Origin: Akkermansiaceae bacterium UBA1315
GTDB lineage: Bacteria > Verrucomicrobiota > Verrucomicrobiia > Verrucomicrobiales > Akkermansiaceae
Length of the DNA stretch: 64,000 bases
Direction: 5' to 3'
NCBI GenBank assembly: GCA_002307065.1
Contig: DBTN01000039.1
Coordinates: forward strand, 4,005 to 68,004
Made by a program: the position numbers and the translations under genes. This document shows positions 9,157 to 17,989 of the stretch, piece after piece. Every line of letters begins with the position of its first letter. Positions within the stretch are counted from its first letter, which is position 1. The notes under the pieces were generated by a model. That model was given only the letters and a program-made list of their open reading frames with translations, did not search any database and was not told the origin of the DNA.

Positions 9157-10143
9157 TCATTTTCTCACCACCCAAATGTTCCGGTAGCGGACGGGATTGC
9201 CGTGGTTCTGAAGAAATATCGGTCCCGGTTCGGCAGATTCGATCTCCTGTGGAGACGCGGCGGTCACTCCGGGAATTTCCTGATTTTCGTGAATCATCAC
9301 GCCGTTGTGTTTGACGCTCACTTTGGCATTCGCCGTTTTTTTTCCGGTGGAATCAAACTGGGCGGCCGTGAAATCGATATCGTACGTCTGCCAAACGAGA
9401 GGCTCGAAGCACAAATTTTGCTTCGGCGCCGCGATGGTATAGATTCCACCGCATTGATTGTCTTTTCCCTCCAGCCCGAAGCTATCGAGCATCTGGAGTT
9501 CATAACGTCCCTGCAAATAAAGGCCGCTGTTCGCACGGGATTGGCCGCGCGCGGATGGCATATAGGGTAGCCGAAATTCGATATGCATGGAAAAATCACG
9601 AAATTTCTCCTGACTCATCGCCCCTTCGGTCAACAATCCGTCTTCAGTGACAGAGGATCCGGTGAACCGGTTGGCATCCTTTCCCCCGAATAAAACGATC
9701 GCGCCCTCCGGTGGCTTCGCACCCAGAGTCGGCGATGACCGATTGACCCGGGTGAGTTCCATCACGTCCTTTCCGTTGTCCTGCCTCACATAGATTTTAA
9801 CGCCGTCCGCCTCGCCGACCATTCCTTCGCGTTCGAAATGAACCGAGGTCGCGCCTTCCCCGCGCTTGCCCTTCGTCCGCGTGACAGATTTGCGATCGCC
9901 GTCCCATCCTGCCCCCGGCAAGCCGCCGACGTATCCGACCGCTTCAAATTCCCCTTGGCCCAAGGCGATGACTTGAACGCCCAACTTTTTCCCATCGTTT
10001 CCGCCGATATATTCTCCTTGGAACGGAAAATCCAAGTCGGTGGAAGAAGGATCAGCGTATGCCCTCGGAGGAACCGCTTTCGCCGGTTCCTGCGCATGCA
10101 GAATGAGTGGCACCAACGCAAAGGCCAGAAACAAGAACTTCAT
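9157..10143 (-). CDS. secreted DUF1080 (3-keto-disaccharide hydrolase-like) protein
   Basis: A 328-aa protein with a clear Sec signal peptide (MKFLFLAFALVPLILHAQE). An N-terminal portion of about 110 residues (GEYIGGNDGKKLGVQVIALG) precedes the C-terminal DUF1080 jelly-roll domain, which begins at GAIVLFGGKDANRFTG and ends with the hallmark FLQNHGNPVRYRNIWV. DUF1080 proteins are concanavalin-like and some hydrolyse 3-keto-glycosides in glycoside breakdown; they are greatly expanded in Verrucomicrobia and Planctomycetes. The ATG at 10143 is preferred over a TTG nine bases upstream. It is divergent from the PfpI gene across a 195-bp spacer. The exact substrate is unknown. Confidence 0.88.
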   Translation of the reverse strand: MKFLFLAFALVPLILHAQEPAKAVPPRAYADPSSTDLDFPFQGEYIGGNDGKKLGVQVIALGQGEFEAVGYVGGLPGAGWDGDRKSVTRTKGKRGEGATSVHFEREGMVGEADGVKIYVRQDNGKDVMELTRVNRSSPTLGAKPPEGAIVLFGGKDANRFTGSSVTEDGLLTEGAMSQEKFRDFSMHIEFRLPYMPSARGQSRANSGLYLQGRYELQMLDSFGLEGKDNQCGGIYTIAAPKQNLCFEPLVWQTYDIDFTAAQFDSTGKKTANAKVSVKHNGVMIHENQEIPGVTAASPQEIESAEPGPIFLQNHGNPVRYRNIWVVRK

Positions 10144-10213
10144 AAAAAACAAACGTAAATGGCGCGCGAGTCTTTCACAAGAGTGCAGTCACTTTTCGCA
10201 ATTCTCCCATCAT

Positions 10214-10227
10214 GCGAAGTGCTTCGC
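10214..10227. promoter_or_regulatory. short palindrome in divergent spacer
   Basis: GCGAAG-TG-CTTCGC, perfect six-base arms separated by TG, lies between the divergent DUF1080 and PfpI genes, about 28 bases before the putative -35 of the PfpI promoter. It could be an operator. It is a single copy and could be chance. Confidence 0.25.
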
Positions 10228-10254
10228 CCTCGTGCAAACCGCAGTCGGGCTCGC

Positions 10255-10282
10255 TTGCGAGCATTGTGAGAAAGCTTAATTT
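10255..10282 (+). promoter_or_regulatory. putative sigma-70 promoter for PfpI gene
   Basis: TTGCGA at 10255-10260 and TAATTT at 10277-10282, separated by 16 bases, sit 56 bases upstream of the PfpI start. The arrangement resembles the putative tRNA-Ala promoter later in the window (TTGCGC, 16 bases, TAATCC). Prediction by eye only. Confidence 0.4.
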
Positions 10283-10338
10283 GATCAAGAAACTCACCTT
10301 CTTCACCGTCCGGCACGGTTTCTGCGAAAACGCCGGGC

Positions 10339-10929
10339 ATGAAAAACGATTTTTCTGCACTCTCAAAAAAATACGATCTCTCCACCAAACGCGTCGCCGT
10401 TCTCGCGACCGATGGATTTGAACAATCCGAATTCGATGTCCCGGTCGAGGCTCTGAAAGCGTGTGGGGCACAGGTCGATGTGATCGCCCCAAAATCCGGA
10501 ACGATCTGCGGTTGGGATGATAAAAACTGGGGAAAGGACCGCGACGTTACCAAAACCCTCGATGAAGTTTCGGCAAGCGATTACGACGGACTCGTCCTTC
10601 CCGGCGGTGTTCTCAACTCCGATGCCATCCGCACCTTTCCCAAAGCGGTGGACTTCACCCGCGATTTCTTTAAACAGCAAAAACCGGTCGCCGCGATCTG
10701 CCATGCACCTCAGCTTTTGATCGAAGCTGGCGTCGTCGAAGGCCGAACACTGACTTCTTACAAATCGATCCGGAAAGACCTCGAAAACGCAGGCGCTCGC
10801 TGGAAAGACAAAAGCGTGATGGTGGATCAGGGACTCACGACGTCCCGCCAACCAGACGACCTTCCCGATTTCTGCGCCAAAATGTGCGAAGAACTCTACG
10901 AAGGCAAACACGCCAGACAGCACGCTTAA
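10339..10929 (+). CDS. DJ-1/PfpI family protein (YhbO/GSP18-like)
   Basis: A 196-aa member of the class-I glutamine-amidotransferase-like DJ-1/PfpI superfamily, which includes stress-protective glyoxalases, chaperones and proposed deglycases. The nucleophile elbow is AICHAPQLL (Cys in the middle), and the partner glutamate lies in ATDGFEQSEF near residue 32. The LVLPGG motif and C-terminal TTSRQPDDLPDF are typical of the PfpI/YhbO branch. The next gene follows after 17 bases on the same strand and encodes a small helical protein; in many genomes PfpI genes neighbour ferritin-like stress proteins. A stress-response role is therefore likely, but the enzymatic activity is not proven. Confidence 0.88.
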   Translation: MKNDFSALSKKYDLSTKRVAVLATDGFEQSEFDVPVEALKACGAQVDVIAPKSGTICGWDDKNWGKDRDVTKTLDEVSASDYDGLVLPGGVLNSDAIRTFPKAVDFTRDFFKQQKPVAAICHAPQLLIEAGVVEGRTLTSYKSIRKDLENAGARWKDKSVMVDQGLTTSRQPDDLPDFCAKMCEELYEGKHARQHA

Positions 10930-10946
10930 TTGCCCATTTCACGTAA

Positions 10947-11438
10947 ATGAATCTCAAGAATCTCGATCGCTATCTCAATGATCACCTCGCCGGCTCCTGC
11001 GGGGCGCTGGATCTTCTTCAAAATCTAACAGAGCGCGAAGAGGTTGCATCGACTCGCTCGTTCTTTGAAGAGCTCCATGGCAAAATCAAAAAAGATCAGA
11101 CCCTGCTCATCGATGTGTTAGACGAGCTCGGGTTGAAACAGGACCACTCCACCAAGGCTGCCGCCGTCGTCACCGCGAAAGTCGGAAGGCTGAAGCTGAT
11201 GTGGGAGGGCTTGGACGCGGGAGAGCTGGGACTTTTCGAAGCTTTGGAAATGTTGGTTCTGGGAATTACCGGCAAGCTTCTCCTGTGGGCAGCTCTGAAG
11301 GAGGTGAAAGACGCCCATCCAGCGCTTGGCAAATATGACTTTGATTCCCTCGCCGAAGCCGCCAGACATCAGCGAGCAGGCGTGGAAGAGATGCGAATCG
11401 GCTCCGCTTGCGAAGCACTCGCTCCCTCCATGGCTTGA
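10947..11438 (+). CDS. small helical-bundle protein, possibly ferritin-like
   Basis: 163 aa, almost entirely helical by appearance, no signal peptide or membrane segment. It has a Glu-x-x-His pair in FFEELHGK (near residues 40-45), a central Glu-rich helix (LGLFEALEMLVLGITGK), and EAARHQRAGVEEMR near the C-terminus. Acid/His positions on long antiparallel helices recall ferritin-like four-helix bundles, but I cannot place it in DUF892 or rubrerythrin with certainty. It follows the PfpI gene closely, so the two are probably one stress operon. Its stop abuts the end of the convergent ldhA gene (no gap). Function not known. Confidence 0.65.
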   Translation: MNLKNLDRYLNDHLAGSCGALDLLQNLTEREEVASTRSFFEELHGKIKKDQTLLIDVLDELGLKQDHSTKAAAVVTAKVGRLKLMWEGLDAGELGLFEALEMLVLGITGKLLLWAALKEVKDAHPALGKYDFDSLAEAARHQRAGVEEMRIGSACEALAPSMA

Positions 11439-12443
11439 TCAAGGATCGACAATTCGCCCTGGTGGGAACTTTGAAGGATCTCGGTCTTGCGAAAACAAAT
11501 CGATATTATCGAGCGTCGTTTCCGCGATTTTCGCCAGCGCATCACGGGTGAAGAACGCTTGATGGCCAGTGATGATCACATTCGGAAACGTGAGCAATCT
11601 CGAAAACAAATCATCCCGGATGATCGAACCGGACAGATCTTCGAAAAACAAATCCGCTTCTTCTTCATAAACATCCAGCCCGAGGTATCCCAACTTCCCG
11701 GACTTCAAACCGTCCACCGCCGCCTTGGTGTCGATCAACGCTCCGCGACTGGTGTTGATCAACATCACCTGATCACGCATTTTTGATATCGAGGAGGCAT
11801 CAATCAAATGATGATTCTCCGGCGTCAGCGGGCAGTGGAGAGAAATGATATCCGATTCATGATATAACTGATCAAGTGACACATAACTGGCCCCAAGCTC
11901 TTCCATCTCGGGATTGATCACAGGATCGAATGCCAAGATCCGACATCCGAACCCTCGAAGAATTTTTGCAACCACCTGTCCGATTTTCCCAGTTCCGATC
12001 AATCCCACAGTTTGCCCGTGAAAATCAAACCCGAGCAACCCATCCAGTGCAAAATTCCCTTCTCTCACCCGGTTGTAAGCGCGGTGAAGTTGACGGTTCA
12101 ACGCGAGCATCAGGCCCACCGTGTGCTCGCCCACTGCATACGGCGAATATGCGGGAACCCTCGCCACTAAAATACCCAACCGGCGCGCCGCGGCGAGATC
12201 GACATTGTTAAATCCAGCGCAACGCATCGCAATCAAACGGGTTCCACCTTTGGCTAAAATTTCTAAAACCGGTTCGTTCAGCCGATCGTTGACAAAGGCA
12301 CACACGCCTTCGCTCCCATTCGCAAGCTGAGCGGTTTTTTCATCCAAATGAACCTCCAAATAGTTCAGCCGATGTTTCCCATGATTTTGAGCATCGAGAA
12401 ATTTCCGATCGTAGGATTTGGTACTGAAAACGGTAATGTTCAT
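11439..12443 (-). CDS. ldhA: D-lactate dehydrogenase (2-hydroxyacid dehydrogenase)
   Basis: NAD-dependent reduction of pyruvate to D-lactate. At 334 aa it matches the LdhA branch: N-terminal MNITVFSTKSYDRKFL, the AGFNNVDLAAA and VPAYSPYAVGEH segments, the nucleotide-binding loop GLIGTGKIGQVVAKIL, the catalytic Arg/Glu/His region (INTSRGALIDT, LDVYEEEADLF, ITGHQAFFT) and the FEDLSG insert typical of bacterial D-LDH. The ATG at 12443 gives the normal N-terminus, although the frame is open to 12677. The gene implies a fermentative or overflow branch. It is divergent from the first hybrid kinase gene across a spacer of about 140 bp. Confidence 0.93.
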   Translation of the reverse strand: MNITVFSTKSYDRKFLDAQNHGKHRLNYLEVHLDEKTAQLANGSEGVCAFVNDRLNEPVLEILAKGGTRLIAMRCAGFNNVDLAAARRLGILVARVPAYSPYAVGEHTVGLMLALNRQLHRAYNRVREGNFALDGLLGFDFHGQTVGLIGTGKIGQVVAKILRGFGCRILAFDPVINPEMEELGASYVSLDQLYHESDIISLHCPLTPENHHLIDASSISKMRDQVMLINTSRGALIDTKAAVDGLKSGKLGYLGLDVYEEEADLFFEDLSGSIIRDDLFSRLLTFPNVIITGHQAFFTRDALAKIAETTLDNIDLFSQDRDPSKFPPGRIVDP

Positions 12444-12581
12444 GAAGTCATTCTGCCCGTTCCTTCCATGGCCGACAATGACCATTCTCGCGACCTGAAA
12501 CCGATCCAAATCACGGATGGGACCTGATGGGAGATTGACGGCGAGGCAATCGGACATCATGCTACGGCTGAGTTTTTGCCA

Positions 12582-14507
12582 ATGGCTAACGACCCCACAT
12601 TCCCTCTCTTCACTTCCCCACCCCGCCCCGCTGAACCATCGATCGATTCCATGCAATTTCATCAATGGGTTCAGCACGTAGAGGATTACGCAATCTTCAT
12701 GATCGATTCAAAAGGATATGTCATGAGCTGGAATCCGGGAGCTGAAAAGATCAAGGGATACACTCGTGAAGAGGCCGACGGACTACACTTTTCCGCGTTT
12801 TACACCGAAGACGCAAACCACCAAGGCTGGCCCCAATATGAATTGAAACGTGCCTCGGAAACAGGGCGCTTCATCGATGAAGGATGGCGGGTGAGAAAAG
12901 ATGGCAGCCAGTTCTGGGCAAATGTCACGATCTCCGCCATTCGCACCCCCGAAGGAGAACTCGAAGGGTTTCTCAAAATCACCCGTGATCTCACCGAAAG
13001 AAAAGAAGCCGAGGAAAAACTCAGACAGAGCGAAGAACGTTTCCGCCTGTTGATCGAAGGAGTTCGCGATTATGCGATTTTCATGCTCGACCCTGGCGGA
13101 GTCGTCAGCAGTTGGAATACCGGCGCGGAGAGAATCAAAGGCTATCAGCCCGATGAGATCATCGGTCAGCATTTCTCCATCTTCTATCCACCGGGCACGA
13201 GCCTTTTCCCCAAACTTCATCTCATGCTTGAACAGGCATTGCACGAGGGGAAATACGAAGAAGAAGGTCGCCGCGTCAAAAAAGACGGATCGGAGTTCTG
13301 GGCTTACGTGGTCATCACTCCGCTTTTCGATAAAAACGGGCAGCATCTTGGATTTGCCAAAGTCACCCGCGATATCAGCGATCAACGGCTCATCGCATCG
13401 CTCGAAACGCAGGACCGGCGACGAAATGAATTCATCACGCTTCTTTCTCATGAGCTGCGCAATCCGCTCGCACCGATCCGCACCACATTGGATATTCTCA
13501 AACATCCAAATATCACTCCGGAAATCGCGGCCAAGGCGCTCGATACCGCCGAACGCCAAGTGAAACACATGGCGACCCTATTGGATGATCTGCTCGATGT
13601 CTCAACCATCCAACAAGGCCAACTCAAGCTTTCCCAAAAACGAATCTCTGTCGCGGAGGCAGTTGCACTGGCCATCGATACCGTTCAACCGCTTGCGGAT
13701 GAGAGGAGTCATCAAATCCTCTCGAACATCACTCCCGCCGGATTGATGCTGATGGCCGATCCGGTGAGATTTCAGCAAATCCTCGTCAATCTTCTCACCA
13801 ACGCCCTCAAATACACCGAACCCGGCGGACAAGTCACCGTAACCTGTGACCTGTTAGGCGACATGCTTGAACTCCGCGTCATCGACAACGGCATCGGAAT
13901 CGATGCGGACGTTCTGCCTTTCATTTTTGATCCCTTCATCCAGGCAAACCGCCGTACGACGAAAGCCGTAGGTGGCGTGGGCGTCGGACTCACCTTGGTG
14001 AAACGCCTGACGGAAATGCACGGAGGAACGGTTGCCGTCCGCAGTTCAGGCATCGATCAAGGGACTGAATTTATCATCCAACTCCCCAACGTCTCCATCG
14101 ATTCCGCCCTGACCGAATCAAACGCAAATCCCAAAACTCGAATTCTTGTCATCGATGACAATCAGGATGCCGCAGATTGTTTGTCGATTCAATTGGAGCT
14201 CCAAGGGTTCGAATCCGCCGTCGCATACGGAGGAAAACAAGCATTAGAAGAAGCCACCAAATTCAGGCCGCAAATCATGCTGCTCGATCTGGGAATGCCA
14301 GAAATGGATGGCTTCCAGCTGATTGAAAAACTGAAGGAAAACCCACTTCACCAAAACGCCCTCTACATCGCCATCACCGGCTGGGGAACCGAAGAAGACT
14401 ACACGCGGACCAAACAGGCCGGGTTTCACCACCACCTCACCAAACCGATTGATTCATCATCACTCATGAAATTGTTGCGTCCAGCAGTGAGCGCGTTGAG
14501 TGTATAA
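12582..14507 (+). CDS. hybrid histidine kinase PAS-PAS-HisKA-HATPase-REC
   Basis: 641-aa cytosolic hybrid sensor kinase without membrane segments. Two PAS domains (about residues 30-145 and 155-275) share the motif EDYAIFM...SWN-x-GAE-(K/R)IKGY and end in TRD. The HisKA phospho-acceptor is His290 in LLSHELRNP; the HATPase domain carries NLLTNALKYT, DNGIGID and GGVGVGLTLV. The C-terminal receiver has Asp569 in LLDLGMPEMDG. The ATG at 12582 is used; a TTG lies six bases upstream. The next kinase starts 5 bases after the stop, and a lone receiver follows, so the three probably form one signalling unit. The PAS ligand is not deducible; a haem or flavin cofactor cannot be asserted. Confidence 0.92.
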   Translation: MANDPTFPLFTSPPRPAEPSIDSMQFHQWVQHVEDYAIFMIDSKGYVMSWNPGAEKIKGYTREEADGLHFSAFYTEDANHQGWPQYELKRASETGRFIDEGWRVRKDGSQFWANVTISAIRTPEGELEGFLKITRDLTERKEAEEKLRQSEERFRLLIEGVRDYAIFMLDPGGVVSSWNTGAERIKGYQPDEIIGQHFSIFYPPGTSLFPKLHLMLEQALHEGKYEEEGRRVKKDGSEFWAYVVITPLFDKNGQHLGFAKVTRDISDQRLIASLETQDRRRNEFITLLSHELRNPLAPIRTTLDILKHPNITPEIAAKALDTAERQVKHMATLLDDLLDVSTIQQGQLKLSQKRISVAEAVALAIDTVQPLADERSHQILSNITPAGLMLMADPVRFQQILVNLLTNALKYTEPGGQVTVTCDLLGDMLELRVIDNGIGIDADVLPFIFDPFIQANRRTTKAVGGVGVGLTLVKRLTEMHGGTVAVRSSGIDQGTEFIIQLPNVSIDSALTESNANPKTRILVIDDNQDAADCLSIQLELQGFESAVAYGGKQALEEATKFRPQIMLLDLGMPEMDGFQLIEKLKENPLHQNALYIAITGWGTEEDYTRTKQAGFHHHLTKPIDSSSLMKLLRPAVSALSV

Positions 14508-14512
14508 CATTT

Positions 14513-17347
14513 ATGTTTCCGAATGCATCCAGCCATTCTGATCCGCAGGAAGCACTCGCTCTTGAGCTCAGCCGGCGCACCTTCGAAGGCCTTGAGGATT
14601 ACGCGATCTTCACCACCGATCTTGGCGGTTTGGTCAACTCGTGGAACGTCGGCGCGGAAAAAATCTTCGGCTACCGGTTTGCTGAAATTCTCCACCAATC
14701 CGCAGATCGGTTATGGACACCAGAAGACCGCAGCAAGGGCCTTCCCGCGAAGGAATTGGAAATGGCGGCACGCGATGGCCGCGCGCCGGACGACCGGTGG
14801 CACCTGAAAAAAGATGGTAGCCGGTTTTTCGCAAATGGAACCACACGCGCCCTGCACGATGCATCCGGTGAACTGATCGGCTTCGCCAAAATCTGCCGCG
14901 ACGTCACCGACCAATGGCAAGCGGAGCACGATCTGGCCGAAGCCCGTTCACAAATCCTGGCTGCGGAGGAAACGGAAAAACGACGGCTGAAAAGCATCTT
15001 CGAATCTTCACCCTCTTTCATGGCGACGCTGCGCGGCCCGTGCCATGTCTTTGAACAAGCGAACGACCGGTTTTATCAAATGGCCGGCCGACGCGAGTTG
15101 ATTGGCAGGCCGGTTCGCGAAGCGATGCCTGAGTTAGCCGATCAGGGATTTATCCAATTGCTGGACCAAGTTTTCACCACTGGAGAGCCGTTTATTGGTC
15201 GAGGAATGAGAGTTCTCCTCGCCCGCGAAACTGGAAAAGAAGCCGAAGAGTGCTATCTGGATTTTGTTTATCAACCGGTTCTCGAACCCGATGGATCCAT
15301 CTCCGGCGTCTTCGTCAACGGCGTGGATCTCACTCAACGACTCCGTGCGGAATGGGAACTGGAAACCATCACCGCTCAGCGCCGCTTGGCAAAAGACACT
15401 TCTCCCCTGGGTTGGTGGCGGCTGGACATCGCGAGCAATCAAATTCATTGGGATGATCGCCTCAAATCGATTTTCGCTTTGCGGAAGGCAGCGATTTCTG
15501 ACTCGGACATCAAAAAGCTCATCCACCCAGACGATGTCGAAATCGTCGAAAATGCATTTGCTGCGGCGGTCCATCCCGAAACCGCCGAGCCTTTCATGAT
15601 CGAATACCGCATCATCCACCCTGACGGATCCGTCCACTGGGTGCTCACACGCGGTGAGGCGACTTTTAAAACCGACGAAACCGGACGCCACGCCATCTCG
15701 ATTGCCGGAAACGCCGCTGACATCACTCAACTGAAAAAAACGCAGAGCGCCATCTTTGAAAGCGAACTTCGGTTTCGCCAGCTTGCCGATGCGATGCCCC
15801 AGATCGTCTGGCAAGCCAGCGCGACGGGCGTGGTCGATTATTTCAACCAACGCTGGACCGACTACACCGGAGTACCAGCCGGCGAAATCGGCGACGCGAC
15901 GTGGGCCCCGGCCATCCACCGGCATGACCTCGGTCGCATTCAGGAGTTGTGGAATCACTCCGTCGCCACCGGCACCCCCTACGAAGCGGAATACCGGTTT
16001 CGTCGCGCCTCCGATGGCGAATACCGTTGGCACCTCGCCCGAGCCTTACCCATCAAAGACAGCGAGGGGAAGATCATCCGCTGGTTCGGAACGAACACCG
16101 ACATCCATGAAAACCGACAACTTCAGGAAAGAAATCAGGAGCTGTTAGATTCCGAACGCGCGGCGCGAGCAGAGGCGGAAAAAGCCAGCCGCATGAAAGA
16201 TGAATTTCTCGCCACCTTGTCTCACGAACTGCGCACACCTTTGAGCGCGATTCTCGGTTGGTCTCAAATTCTCCGCTCAGGAAAGGCAAACCAAGCCCAC
16301 ATCGAACTCGGACTCGAAACGATCGAACGCAACGCTCACGCGCAGTTAAAAATCATCGAAGACCTCCTCGATATGAGTCGGATCATCTCCGGAAAGGTTC
16401 AACTCAAAGTCGAACACGCCGATCTCGCGACCATCGTTCTTGCCGCCGTTCAGACGATGACTCCTGCCGCCGACGCGAAAAATATCCAGATCATTCCCAA
16501 GATCAGCTCTCCACCTCACCTCATCGGCGGCGATCCAAATCGACTGCAACAGATCTTTTGGAATCTCCTGAGCAATGCGGTCAAATTCACCCCAACCGGA
16601 GGCACCATCGAAATTTTCATGGAAAAATCCGATTCGCATTCGGAAGTTCGCGTCACCGATAATGGTGAAGGCATCAGCCCGGAATTTTTGCCTTACGTTT
16701 TCGACCGGTTTCAGCAAGAAGACGCCTCGATCACCCGCCGTCATGGTGGCCTCGGAATTGGCTTGGCGATCGTCAAGCAACTCGTCGAACTTCACGGCGG
16801 AAACGTCCACGCCGAAAGCACGGGAGCGAATCAAGGATCGACCTTTGTCGTCAAAATTCCCTGCGCGCCCCCGGAGATCGAACCGGCGAGCGAAAAGATC
16901 GCCCGCTCGCCTTCCAAACTTCCTTCCTCACACCTTTCCAACGCTACCACGCCCACCACCTTGGACGGTCTGAAAATCCTGGTGATCGACGATGAGCCAG
17001 ATGCTCGGGCGCTCCTCCGCCAACTGCTCGAAAATCTCAACGCCACCGTTTTCGCCGCAGGCTCGGCAAAAGAAGGTTTCGAGATGCTACGCCAGTACCG
17101 CCCCGACCTCCTCGTTAGCGACATCGGCATGCCCGGAGAAGATGGCTACTCGCTGATCCGAAAAATCCGGGCTCTTTCGCCGGCCGACGGTGGGACCACT
17201 CCGGCGATCGCTCTGACCGCCTACGCCCGCCCCGAAGACCGGTCCCGCGCCTTCGCCGCCGGATTTCAGCATCACGTCACCAAACCTCTAAACACCCACG
17301 AGCTGATTCAGACCATCACCGAACTCATCGCTTCCTCGCGACCTTGA
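14513..17347 (+). CDS. hybrid histidine kinase with four PAS-like domains and receiver
   Basis: 944-aa soluble hybrid kinase. PAS1 (about 20-130) closely resembles the PAS domains of the preceding kinase (EDYAIFTTDLGG...SWNVGAEKIFGY). Three further PAS/PAC units follow at about 160-285, 290-410 and 415-540. HisKA has His571 in ATLSHELRTPLSAILGW, HATPase has LLSNAVKFT, DNGEGIS and GLGIGLAIVKQLVELHGG, and the receiver has Asp870 in VSDIGMPGEDG. No transmembrane segment is seen. It is translationally close to the upstream kinase (5-base gap), suggesting an operon and possibly cross-phosphorylation between paralogues. No output protein with a DNA-binding domain is adjacent. Confidence 0.92.
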   Translation: MFPNASSHSDPQEALALELSRRTFEGLEDYAIFTTDLGGLVNSWNVGAEKIFGYRFAEILHQSADRLWTPEDRSKGLPAKELEMAARDGRAPDDRWHLKKDGSRFFANGTTRALHDASGELIGFAKICRDVTDQWQAEHDLAEARSQILAAEETEKRRLKSIFESSPSFMATLRGPCHVFEQANDRFYQMAGRRELIGRPVREAMPELADQGFIQLLDQVFTTGEPFIGRGMRVLLARETGKEAEECYLDFVYQPVLEPDGSISGVFVNGVDLTQRLRAEWELETITAQRRLAKDTSPLGWWRLDIASNQIHWDDRLKSIFALRKAAISDSDIKKLIHPDDVEIVENAFAAAVHPETAEPFMIEYRIIHPDGSVHWVLTRGEATFKTDETGRHAISIAGNAADITQLKKTQSAIFESELRFRQLADAMPQIVWQASATGVVDYFNQRWTDYTGVPAGEIGDATWAPAIHRHDLGRIQELWNHSVATGTPYEAEYRFRRASDGEYRWHLARALPIKDSEGKIIRWFGTNTDIHENRQLQERNQELLDSERAARAEAEKASRMKDEFLATLSHELRTPLSAILGWSQILRSGKANQAHIELGLETIERNAHAQLKIIEDLLDMSRIISGKVQLKVEHADLATIVLAAVQTMTPAADAKNIQIIPKISSPPHLIGGDPNRLQQIFWNLLSNAVKFTPTGGTIEIFMEKSDSHSEVRVTDNGEGISPEFLPYVFDRFQQEDASITRRHGGLGIGLAIVKQLVELHGGNVHAESTGANQGSTFVVKIPCAPPEIEPASEKIARSPSKLPSSHLSNATTPTTLDGLKILVIDDEPDARALLRQLLENLNATVFAAGSAKEGFEMLRQYRPDLLVSDIGMPGEDGYSLIRKIRALSPADGGTTPAIALTAYARPEDRSRAFAAGFQHHVTKPLNTHELIQTITELIASSRP

Positions 17348-17377
17348 TTCGTCCATTTATGGCCCAAAAAACAAATC

Positions 17378-17406
17378 TTGTATCAAACAAGCCTTTCGAT
17401 TAATAA
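17378..17406 (+). promoter_or_regulatory. putative promoter before lone receiver gene
   Basis: TTGTAT at 17378-17383 and TAATAA at 17401-17406 with a 17-base spacer, 32 bases before the GTG start of the single-domain response regulator. It suggests the receiver can be transcribed separately from the two kinases. Eye prediction. Confidence 0.35.
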
Positions 17407-17438
17407 ATCACTGGCCCTCTCCTCGCCATTCCGAGACC

Positions 17439-17828
17439 GTGTCGCAATCCCATCCTTTTCAAAAAATTCTGATCGTCGATGACGCACCGTCCGTCGCCGA
17501 CATGCTGGCCCTGTTTTTCAAACTCGAAGGGCTTGATGCGGTCGTGGCATACAACGGAACACAAGCGATCGAGAAAACCGCCGAATTTTTACCGGATATT
17601 GTTTTTATGGACATCGGCATGCCGGATATCGATGGCTATGAAGCCGCGCGACGGATTCGAGAATCTTCTCATGGCCAACAGGTCACCCTTGTTGCGCTCA
17701 CCGGTTGGGGCGACGAAAAGGACCGCTTAAAAGCCCATGAAAACGGATTTGATCATCATTTGGTCAAACCCGTAGACCCACAGAGATTGCGGAGTTTCCT
17801 CACCGAGACGCCTCCGAGGCCGACCTGA
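17439..17828 (+). CDS. single-domain response regulator (receiver only)
   Basis: 129-aa CheY-like receiver without output domain. Phospho-acceptor Asp58 lies in IVFMDIGMPDIDGYEAA; the acidic pair is in ILIVDDAPSV, the Thr in VALTGWG, and the Lys in HLVKPVD. The TGWG and HHLVKP segments match the receiver at the end of the first hybrid kinase, so it is most likely a phosphotransfer partner of the two upstream kinases. GTG start at 17439, 91 bases after the second kinase. The downstream target is unknown. Confidence 0.9.
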   Translation: MSQSHPFQKILIVDDAPSVADMLALFFKLEGLDAVVAYNGTQAIEKTAEFLPDIVFMDIGMPDIDGYEAARRIRESSHGQQVTLVALTGWGDEKDRLKAHENGFDHHLVKPVDPQRLRSFLTETPPRPT

Positions 17829-17927
17829 TCCGCCGCAACTTCACCATAAGACGAGCGCTTCAGCCTTACGACAACTTTCCCGGTTAGGGAGGTGAAGACC
17901 CGAGGAAGATTTCTGGAGCAAGGACGA

Positions 17928-17954
17928 CTCATTTGCGAAAACGTGCTCATTTGC
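17928..17954. promoter_or_regulatory. 9-bp direct repeat upstream of GH141-like gene
   Basis: CTCATTTGC occurs at 17928-17936 and again at 17946-17954, an 18-base period, ending 35 bases before the start of the beta-helix gene. Direct repeats at this spacing can be a binding site for a regulator that docks in tandem. No factor can be assigned. Confidence 0.3.
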
Positions 17955-17989
17955 AAGATGCGCCTGCTCCTCAGCGTTGAAGGGAGATC

